Shown piece by piece: positions 18,336 through 24,730 of a stretch of 64,000 nucleotides of DNA. This DNA comes from Chloroflexota bacterium (GTDB lineage: Bacteria; Chloroflexota; Dehalococcoidia; Tepidiformales; Tepidiformaceae). Position 1 is the first letter of the stretch; every line of letters starts with the position of its first letter. The notes below the pieces were generated by a model that worked only from the letters and a program-made list of their open reading frames with translations, was not told the origin of the DNA and ran no database searches. The DNA is taken from NCBI GenBank assembly GCA_016234445.1, contig JACRBT010000011.1, positions 1-64,000 of the forward strand. The letters run 5' to 3'. Position numbers and translations under genes: made by a program.

Positions 18336-18351
18336 GATCGCGGCGCCCGCT

Positions 18352-19467
18352 TTACCGCGAATCCAGCCGGTGACCTTTCCGGATGAGAGCGGTGATCGCC
18401 TCGTCCCAGGCGGGTGCGACGCGGCTCCAGGCGAAGCGGGCGGCCGATTCCCGGAACGCCCCACCGTCGTCCGGTGGCGCGAGGATCGCCCCCCGGAGCA
18501 GCTCCACCAACTGCTCCTCGGAGTGCCAGAGGCAGCGGGCATGCAAGGATACGGGGACGAGCGCCGGGTAGTTGAACTGTGCCGGGGCGACCGGGAAACA
18601 GCCGCAGTGCAGCGCTTCGACCATGCCCACGCCGAAGAATTCGTGGCGGGCGGTGCTCACCACAACCGCGCTTTCCCAGAGGAGGCGGGCGTAGGCGTCC
18701 CGCCCGGGGAGATAGCCGGCTTGTTCGACCAGCCCCGGGAGGTCCACTGCGAGGCCGGTCAGCGCCGGGCTCGGGTTCGGGCTCGGCGCTCCCGCCAACG
18801 CAAGGCGGAAGTCGAGCCCTTCGCCAACGAGCTTCCGGATGGCGCGGGCGAACGTCTCCGGGGCCTTGTCGAATTCCCAGCGGTGGTTCCAGAGCACCAG
18901 CGGGGGCAGGCCCGGGTCGCGCACGGAACGGTGCGCGTCCAGCCAGTCCAGTTCGACCCCGACCGGGAGGACCTCGCTTTTCTCCGCGATCGTGTCGATG
19001 GCCGACGGGAGGAGCCAGTTGTTCGGCTGACCGGCGAGCGTCCGGAGGGCGCTGAGGAAGTCGCGGCGATGGTAGTCCGAGTTGAAGGCGACGCGGTTGG
19101 CGGCACAGGCCGAGAGGTAGTTGATCTGCCCGAACCAGGAGTTCAGTTTCGTGCCCCGGAGGCGGGGGTAGGTGAACTGGTTCTCGTGCATATAGAGAAG
19201 GATGGGGAGGGCGGCGAACCGCGGCCGGGAGAGGGCGAGGAAGGCCGGGAGGTCGAGCATGTCCGTCGCGATGAGGGCATCGAAGTCGCCCGTGACGGAA
19301 GTGGCCGCGGCCGCCAGTTCCTGCGCGCCGAGACGCATCCGGCGGCGCCATTCGCCTTCGGGGAGCGTCAGGGTGACGATTTCGTGGCGGCTGTGGCGGG
19401 CCAGCCCGTCGAGGAAGGCCCGATGGCTGCCGCCGTGGAAGGGTTCGACGAAGAGGACGCGGGCCAC
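18352..19467 (-). CDS. DUF3524 glycosyltransferase, tRNA-queuosine alpha-mannosyltransferase family
   Basis: A 371-residue glycosyltransferase with a GT-B fold. The N-terminus VLFVEPFHGGSHRAFLDGL and PILLYMHENQFTYP are hallmarks of the DUF3524/GTDC1 family, whose vertebrate member QTMAN mannosylates queuosine in tRNA-Asp. The C-terminal half has LVLWNHRWEFDKAPETF and the donor-site segment VSTARHEFFGVGMVEALHCGCFPVAP. Whether the bacterial enzyme acts on tRNA queuosine is unproven, and no queuosine synthesis gene is nearby. The GTG start at 19467 is 7 nt after the HAD gene. Confidence 0.8.
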   Translation of the reverse strand: MARVLFVEPFHGGSHRAFLDGLARHSRHEIVTLTLPEGEWRRRMRLGAQELAAAATSVTGDFDALIATDMLDLPAFLALSRPRFAALPILLYMHENQFTYPRLRGTKLNSWFGQINYLSACAANRVAFNSDYHRRDFLSALRTLAGQPNNWLLPSAIDTIAEKSEVLPVGVELDWLDAHRSVRDPGLPPLVLWNHRWEFDKAPETFARAIRKLVGEGLDFRLALAGAPSPNPSPALTGLAVDLPGLVEQAGYLPGRDAYARLLWESAVVVSTARHEFFGVGMVEALHCGCFPVAPAQFNYPALVPVSLHARCLWHSEEQLVELLRGAILAPPDDGGAFRESAARFAWSRVAPAWDEAITALIRKGHRLDSR

Positions 19468-19474
19468 GGCGGGC

Positions 19475-19843
19475 CTACAGGTGCCCGAGGTCGCTCAGGC
19501 GCTGCATTATCTCGGCGAACTCGGTGTCGTCGTCGTTCACGGCCTTGTACTGGGTGACCACGTAGCCCCCGTACTTCTCCACCAGGTACCAATCGTCGTC
19601 GATGATGATGTCGGGGCGCGGCTCGACGCGCGGGTCCTTGTCGAAGCAGCCGTCGACCCAGGGCCGCAGGCCGTGGAGGTCGACGATCCGGTTGACGTAG
19701 TGTTCGCCGCCGGCGGACCAGACGTAGACGGCGTGGCCGGCGGCCTTCAGCCGCTGCATGGCGTCATGGGCGCCGGGGCGCAGCGCGTTGGTGTCGTGGT
19801 TGACGAAGACGAGGGTGTGGTCGACGTCGAAGAAGACGTTCAT
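19475..19843 (-). CDS. Small HAD-superfamily phosphatase-like protein
   Basis: A 122-residue HAD-fold protein. Motif I is FFDVDHTLVF (DXDXT, with both aspartates), motif II is in YVWSAGG, and the acidic motif IV is PDIIIDDDWYLVEKYGG. It lacks a cap domain, so a macromolecular or sugar-phosphate substrate is possible. It sits between the putative nuclease-fold gene and the glycosyltransferase, with short spacings that suggest one operon. Substrate unknown. Confidence 0.7.
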   Translation of the reverse strand: MNVFFDVDHTLVFVNHDTNALRPGAHDAMQRLKAAGHAVYVWSAGGEHYVNRIVDLHGLRPWVDGCFDKDPRVEPRPDIIIDDDWYLVEKYGGYVVTQYKAVNDDDTEFAEIMQRLSDLGHL

Positions 19844-19859
19844 ACCCGGAACAGGCGGC

Positions 19860-20282
19860 TCACGCCTGGGCGACGGCGAGGCCCCAGACCGGCTGGAACC
19901 GCCATGTGCGGATGCCCTTCACCCGGATCTTGTGCTTCTTGCAGAGCTTCTTCGCGGCATCGGCGTAGCCCGCCGGGACGTAGACAAAGAGGTCGCCGAA
20001 TTCGGAGCAGGGCAGCCACCGGGTCATGGCGCTGTCCTCGGTGACGCTGTCGGCGGTCTCCACCTGGACCATCATCCGGAGCCACTGGCCGGGCCGCCCG
20101 ACCACGACGATGTCGGGGAAGAAGTCCTTGCCGAGCACCTTGCCGACGGACATGCGGTGCGTCGGGACGTTCACCACCGTCTCCATGTCGGGATGGTCGG
20201 CGCTGGGGAAGGGGAACCTGGAGTTCGCGATTTCGGCGACCGTCCCCTGGTGGCGCTGGTCGCGGAGGTACTTGACGGTCAC
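19860..20282 (-). CDS. Conserved hypothetical protein, possible PD-(D/E)XK-like fold
   Basis: A 140-residue protein. The central part has FFPDIVVVGRPGQWLRMMVQVETADSVT, where PD-(hydrophobic) followed by a V-x-VET strand recalls a PD-(D/E)XK core with the lysine replaced, and then FGDLFVYVPAGYADAAKKLCKKHKI, typical of such folds. Catalytic competence is doubtful. GTG 20282 has a GAGG about 10 nt upstream. A -10-like TAGAAT (20319-20324, minus strand) could start the three-gene operon running to the glycosyltransferase. Confidence 0.5.
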   Translation of the reverse strand: MTVKYLRDQRHQGTVAEIANSRFPFPSADHPDMETVVNVPTHRMSVGKVLGKDFFPDIVVVGRPGQWLRMMVQVETADSVTEDSAMTRWLPCSEFGDLFVYVPAGYADAAKKLCKKHKIRVKGIRTWRFQPVWGLAVAQA

Positions 20283-20508
20283 GCGCGCTACCTCGCTGCG
20301 GATATCTGGCTACGGCAGATTCTAGAGGGGAGCGGGCGGAGGGTCGAACTGCGTGCAAAAGGCGACCATCGCGGATGGCGCGGTGCGTTGTGCCGGGCGG
20401 GCCGGAAGAATTGTTCACTTTCCTGTGTGGGAAGAACGGGCGTTCGCACATAACTCGCTTGACACTTGCACACGGAGGGCCAACGATGCCCCTGAGCGGC
20501 TTCGGCCG
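20283..20508. other. Intergenic region between divergent operons, upstream of the riboswitch
   Basis: It holds the minus-strand -10-like TAGAAT (20319-20324) for the hypothetical/HAD/glycosyltransferase operon and, on the plus strand, a consensus -35 hexamer TTGACA (20459-20464). The latter has only a weak AACGAT 17 nt further on, so the plus-strand start is uncertain. No gene was recognised. A 10-codon ATG frame with GGAGGG in front (20486-20518) runs into the riboswitch and is probably not meaningful. Confidence 0.5.
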
Positions 20509-20645
20509 CGACGCCTAGCCCGCTGAAAGGCGGGGCGGGGGAACCAGTTTTCGGGGCGAGTCCGCAGGGGTCCCACTCTCCGGTGGCGATGATGGCGGAA
20601 CGGCTATCTCCGGCCGTAGCCCGGCAGCTAACCTCGTCGGCGTGG
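20509..20645 (+). ncRNA. ydaO/yuaA-type riboswitch (c-di-AMP)
   Basis: The 3' conserved block CCCGGCAGCTAACCTCGTCG (20620-20639) and the following GGCGT match the end of ydaO/yuaA riboswitches. The internal GCGGGGGAACCA (20535-20546) and TTTTCGGGGCGAGTCCG (20548-20564) match its other conserved segments. P1 forms between ACGCC (20511-20515) and GGCGT (20639-20643). The RNA class binds cyclic di-AMP and usually turns genes off. It ends about 30 nt before the start of the membrane glycosyltransferase, which it should control. Confidence 0.88.
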
Positions 20646-20674
20646 GAAGTACCTCGTTCGAGGCGCTTCTACCG

Positions 20675-22420
20675 ATGGCCATTCGCCTTGGCCGTTCCAA
20701 TCGCATCTTTGAAGACCCGTCCGCCGGGAAGCCTATCCCTTCCCTTACGGCGTCGTCGTTCCGGGCCGAACGGCTCTGGAGCATGCTCCCCTTTGCCATC
20801 TCGATCACGCTCGCGAGCTCGGTTTTCTGGGGGCCTTTCGCGGCGCCACAGGTGCTGGCCATCGGGCTCGGCGCCTTCCTCGCGTACTGGGTCATCCGCT
20901 CGTACGCGGTCGTCGTCGCCTGCGCGGTGGGCCTTCGCCGGATTGGCCGCTGGAAGAAGGCGAACTGGGTCGCCAGGTACTGCGAATGGCTCCCGGGCCA
21001 CCCTGAAGCGGACGCCTGGGACTGGCCCCGCCACATGGTCATCATCCCCAACTACAAGGAGACGGACGAGGGCCTCTCCCGGACCCTCGATTCGCTCGCG
21101 GCCCAGCCAAACGCGAACCAGCTCGTCGTCGTCATGGCGATGGAGGCGCGCGAACCCGGCTCCCGGGCGAAGGCGTCCCGCCTGGTGATGCGCTACCGCG
21201 CCCGTTTCGGCGAAATGTTCGCGACCTACCACCCCACCGGTCTCCCGAATGAGACCCCGGGCAAGGGTTCGAACGAAGCCTGGGCGGCCCGCGAAGCCCA
21301 CATCCGGCTCATCGAAGACGAAGGGGACGACATCCGCCGCTACTCCATCACCAGCTGCGACGCCGACGCCGTCTTCCACCCCCGCCACTTCGAGGCCCTG
21401 AACTACCTCTTCCTCACCGCCGGCGACCGCTACCGGACGTTCTGGCAGCCCACCATCTTCAACAGCAACAACATCTGGGACATCCCCGCGCCGCTGCGGA
21501 TCATGGATGGCCTCTCCGGGATCAACCGGCTTTCGAACCTCGTCCTCCCGGGCAGCGTCAAGTTCCCCACCTCCTGCTACTCCGTCAGCTGGCAGATGCT
21601 GACCGAAGTCGACTACTGGGACGAAGAGGTGATCCCCGAGGACTGGCACATCTACCTGAAGTGCTGCTTCACCCTCGGCGACCGGGTGAACGTTGTGCCG
21701 CTCTACCTGCCGCTCGGGAACGACTGCGTGCTCACGGACAGCTACCGCAAGACGATGAACGCGCACTACGCCCAGAGCGTCCGCCACGCATGGGGCGCCA
21801 GCGACATTCCCTACGCCTGGCGCGCATCGATGAACGGCCGGACGCCGTTGAGCCCGACACGGCGCTTCTTCCTGGCGGGGGCCGTCACGAAGGTGCACTC
21901 CCTCTGGGTCGCGCAGTGGTACCTCATCACCCTGGGAGCGCGCCTGCCGGGTGTCCTCCACGCCCAGATGCCGGGCTGGTGGGGCGCGCCAATCGTCACC
22001 CTGCCGGGCCCGGGCTGGAACGTTGGCGCCCTGATCCGTGCGGACTTCTCACACGCTTTCAACCCGTGGCTCTCCCTTAGCCCGGTCGGCACGCTCTTCT
22101 ACTTCTGTCTCTTCCCCCTGATCGCGCTGATCATCATCGAGATGATGACGCGCCCGAAGCGGCCCTCCTACGTGTCCTTCCCGGCGTTCCTGGGGCAGTT
22201 CGTGTTCTGGCCGCTGATGGCGGTCGTGACCTTCTTCTGGGCGAGCCTGCCCGCGCTCCACGCACAGTGGAAGATGGCGAGCGGCCAGGGCCTCATCTAC
22301 CGGGTCGCCGAGAAGGGCAGCCGCAGGGTCGCGGTCCCGGCCCCGGCAACCCACGGCTCCCCGGTCCCGGAACTCGCGGCGGAAGCGGAGTACGGCACGG
22401 CCGCGGGCGGCGGCGCCTGA
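20675..22420 (+). CDS. Membrane glycosyltransferase, family 2 (cellulose-synthase-like)
   Basis: A 581-residue processive-type GT2. Two N-terminal helices (about residues 32-75) precede the cytosolic domain, with HMVIIPNYKETDEGLSRTL, the metal-binding SCDADAVF (DXD), and the catalytic EDWH motif in EEVIPEDWHIYLKCCF. At least three C-terminal helices follow. It probably assembles or transfers a surface polysaccharide; the sugar is unknown. I chose ATG 20675 because the earlier in-frame GTG (20642) lies inside the riboswitch. The c-di-AMP riboswitch in front suggests a link to cell-wall or osmotic status. Confidence 0.83.
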   Translation: MAIRLGRSNRIFEDPSAGKPIPSLTASSFRAERLWSMLPFAISITLASSVFWGPFAAPQVLAIGLGAFLAYWVIRSYAVVVACAVGLRRIGRWKKANWVARYCEWLPGHPEADAWDWPRHMVIIPNYKETDEGLSRTLDSLAAQPNANQLVVVMAMEAREPGSRAKASRLVMRYRARFGEMFATYHPTGLPNETPGKGSNEAWAAREAHIRLIEDEGDDIRRYSITSCDADAVFHPRHFEALNYLFLTAGDRYRTFWQPTIFNSNNIWDIPAPLRIMDGLSGINRLSNLVLPGSVKFPTSCYSVSWQMLTEVDYWDEEVIPEDWHIYLKCCFTLGDRVNVVPLYLPLGNDCVLTDSYRKTMNAHYAQSVRHAWGASDIPYAWRASMNGRTPLSPTRRFFLAGAVTKVHSLWVAQWYLITLGARLPGVLHAQMPGWWGAPIVTLPGPGWNVGALIRADFSHAFNPWLSLSPVGTLFYFCLFPLIALIIIEMMTRPKRPSYVSFPAFLGQFVFWPLMAVVTFFWASLPALHAQWKMASGQGLIYRVAEKGSRRVAVPAPATHGSPVPELAAEAEYGTAAGGGA

Positions 22421-22449
22421 GCGACTTGCCAGCCATCCCCTGATTTCAC

Positions 22450-22473
22450 CAGTGGCGGCTTCGGCCGCCACTG
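22450..22473 (+). terminator. Stem-loop terminator after the glycosyltransferase
   Basis: CAGTGGCGG (22450-22458) pairs with CCGCCACTG (22465-22473), with a CTTCGG (UUCG-type) loop. The downstream sequence CCGCTTCC is pyrimidine-rich but lacks a T-run. It probably ends the glycosyltransferase message before the next gene. Confidence 0.5.
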
Positions 22474-22530
22474 CCGCTTCCGGTGCCCGCCAGCGTCAGG
22501 TATGGTGCGCAGTCACTGGAGGCACCCACC

Positions 22531-23472
22531 ATGACCACGATTCAGTCCGCTACCGGCCCGATCGACACCGCCAACCTCGGCTTCACGCTCATGCACGAGC
22601 ACGTCATCGCCTCCTGGGCGGCGATGATCCAGCAGTACCCGGAGATGTTCGACCGCGCCGCCCAGATGGACGAAATCGTGGCGCCGCTGGTCGCCGCCCG
22701 CGAGGCCGGCGTGCGGACGATCGTTGACCTCACCCCCATCGACCTCGGCCGCGACCCGGCGATGATCCGCGAGGCGTCGCGGCGTTCGGGGCTGCAGATC
22801 ATCGTCGCCACGGGCCTCTACTACGGCCTGCCCTACTACTTCCTCTACCGCCCCGACCAGGAGATGACCGACCTCTTCGTCCGCGACATCACGGTTGGGA
22901 TTGGCAAGACCGGCGTGCGAGCGGGGGTGATCAAGTGCGCGACGGAGCCGGACATGCATCCCGCGAACGAACGGGTGCTGCGGGCTTCGGCCCGCGCCCA
23001 TCGCGCCACGGGGGTGCCCATCTGCACTCACACTCACGCCCACAACCGCACCGGGCTCGACCAGCAGCGCGTCTTCAAGGAAGAGGGCTGCGACCTCAGC
23101 CGGATCGTCATCGGGCATTCCGACGACTCGGACGACATCGGCTACCTCGAACAGATCATCCAGAACGGGAGCTACTGCGGGATGGACCGGATTGGCATCC
23201 AGCGGCCGCGCACCTCGGAGCAGCGGGCGGACATGATCGCCAGGCTCGTCGAGAAGGGCTACGCGGAGCGGATCACGGTGTCGCACGACACCTCCTGCCG
23301 GTTCGAGTGGGCGCCCGAGGCGATGCGCGGGGCGATGCCGACCTGGAACCTCACGCACATCCCGAAGGACGTGGTCCCGATGCTCCGGGAGCGCGGGGTG
23401 AGCGAGGCGGCGATCGAGCAGATCACGGTGAAGAACCCCCGCCGGATCTTCGAGATGAACCAGCCCTACTAG
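22531..23472 (+). CDS. Phosphotriesterase-family metal-dependent hydrolase
   Basis: A 313-residue TIM-barrel amidohydrolase of the phosphotriesterase/lactonase group. The binuclear metal site is visible: MHEHV (His22, His24), the probable carboxylated lysine at GVIKCATE (Lys135), the THTH pair (about 167-169), IGHSDD, and SHDTSC with the last aspartate. Natural substrates in this group are often lactones rather than phosphotriesters. It has GGAGG upstream and a possible -10 box TATGGT at 22501-22506. It starts a cluster with VOC and crotonase genes, pointing to degradation of an organic acid or ester. Confidence 0.82.
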   Translation: MTTIQSATGPIDTANLGFTLMHEHVIASWAAMIQQYPEMFDRAAQMDEIVAPLVAAREAGVRTIVDLTPIDLGRDPAMIREASRRSGLQIIVATGLYYGLPYYFLYRPDQEMTDLFVRDITVGIGKTGVRAGVIKCATEPDMHPANERVLRASARAHRATGVPICTHTHAHNRTGLDQQRVFKEEGCDLSRIVIGHSDDSDDIGYLEQIIQNGSYCGMDRIGIQRPRTSEQRADMIARLVEKGYAERITVSHDTSCRFEWAPEAMRGAMPTWNLTHIPKDVVPMLRERGVSEAAIEQITVKNPRRIFEMNQPY

Positions 23473-23490
23473 CCCCGGCGGGAGGGAGCG

Positions 23491-23853
23491 ATGGAGATTT
23501 CGCAGATCGGGCAGGTCGCCGTCCGGGCGGTTGACCTGGAACGGGCCACAGCGTTCTACCGCGATACCCTCGGGCTGCCGTTCCTCTTCGCGGTGCCGGG
23601 ACTTGCCTTCTTCGACTGCCAGGGCGTCCGGCTGATGCTGGACCGGCCCGAAGGCGAATTCGACCACCCCAGCTCGGTCCTCTACTTCAAGACCGCCGAC
23701 ATCCACGGGGACACAGCGACGTTGAAGGCACGCGGTGTAGAGTTCGTGCAGGACCCACACATGGTTGCGAAGATGCCCGACCATGAGCTCTGGATGTCCT
23801 TCTTCCGCGACAGCGAAGGCAACGTCCACGCTCTTATGAGCGAAATCCGCTAA
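23491..23853 (+). CDS. VOC (glyoxalase/bleomycin-resistance) family protein
   Basis: A 120-residue single VOC domain: two beta-alpha-beta-beta-beta units, the first with RATAFYRDTLGLPFLF and the second ending in SFFRDSEGNVHALMSE, whose glutamate is a likely metal ligand. Members include glyoxalases, dioxygenases and epimerases; the activity here is unknown. A GGGAGGGA ribosome binding site lies ahead, 18 nt after the phosphotriesterase-like gene. Confidence 0.83.
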   Translation: MEISQIGQVAVRAVDLERATAFYRDTLGLPFLFAVPGLAFFDCQGVRLMLDRPEGEFDHPSSVLYFKTADIHGDTATLKARGVEFVQDPHMVAKMPDHELWMSFFRDSEGNVHALMSEIR

Positions 23854-23871
23854 GGCCGAGGGAGGCGCGCA

Positions 23872-24663
23872 ATGGCAGAGTTCGAATACACCGTCGAGGG
23901 CGGGACCGCGGTCATGCGGTTCAACCGCCCCGAAAAGATGAACGCGATCACCTACGAGATGCTCCAGGAGATCGAGGACGCGACCCGCCAGGCCGGGAGC
24001 GACGACCGGGTCCGCGCTGTTGTCGTCACGGGGAACGGGCGGGCCTTCAGCGCCGGCACCGACCTCCAGCAGCTGTCCAGCCGCCCGCCATCGCAGGCTC
24101 GCGGTGAGGCCTACGCCGAACGGTACGACCCCGACCGGCCGGCGCCGTGGACGTTCCTGGCGATCAAGAAGCCGGTCATCGGCGCGGTCAACGGCGTCGC
24201 GGTCGGGCTGGGCGTCGAGTTCACGCTCCAGTGCGACCTCCGCATCGCGGGCGAGTCGGCGCGCTTCGGGTGGGTCTTCGTCCATCGCGGGCTGGTCCCC
24301 GACACGGGCGCGGGGACGTACCTGCTTTCGCGCGTGGTCGGCCTCCAGAACGCCGCCCGGCTGCTCTACACGGGCGAGATCATCGACGCTGCCCGGGCGA
24401 AGGAGATCGGCTACGTCCTCGAAGTCGTGCCCGACGCCCAGCTGATGGACCGGGCGACGGCCCTCGCGGCGAGCGTGAGCCGGGGCGGTCCGCTCGCGAC
24501 CGGGCAGGTGAAGCGGCTCCTCTACCAGGGCCTCGGGCGGGACGCCATGGACCACCTCAAGGACAACGTCGTGACCCTGAACCGGATGTTCGCAAGCGAG
24601 GACTTCAAGGAGGGCGTCCAGGCCTTCCTCGAACGGCGCGACCCCGACTGGAAGGGGCGGTAG
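23872..24663 (+). CDS. Enoyl-CoA hydratase/isomerase (crotonase) family protein
   Basis: A 263-residue crotonase. It shows RFNRPEKMNAIT, the oxyanion-hole segments AFSAGTDL and IGAVNGVAVGLGVEF, and RFGWVFVHRGLVPDTGAGTYLL. The catalytic-acid positions differ from classical hydratase (PDTGAG in place of PEAGAT-like), so the reaction may not be simple hydration. It is third in a short operon with the hydrolase and VOC genes. Confidence 0.85.
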   Translation: MAEFEYTVEGGTAVMRFNRPEKMNAITYEMLQEIEDATRQAGSDDRVRAVVVTGNGRAFSAGTDLQQLSSRPPSQARGEAYAERYDPDRPAPWTFLAIKKPVIGAVNGVAVGLGVEFTLQCDLRIAGESARFGWVFVHRGLVPDTGAGTYLLSRVVGLQNAARLLYTGEIIDAARAKEIGYVLEVVPDAQLMDRATALAASVSRGGPLATGQVKRLLYQGLGRDAMDHLKDNVVTLNRMFASEDFKEGVQAFLERRDPDWKGR

Positions 24664-24730
24664 CGGCACTCCGGGGGCGCGTGCGTTTCCCGCCAGATGG
24701 TGCAAGATACCCTCGGCGAAGGAGGGTGCC

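Noticed and set aside
20486-20518. Ten-codon ATG frame with GGAGGG just before the c-di-AMP riboswitch
   Set aside because: The ATG falls before the aptamer and the frame ends inside P1, so translation would disturb the RNA. It is better read as chance.
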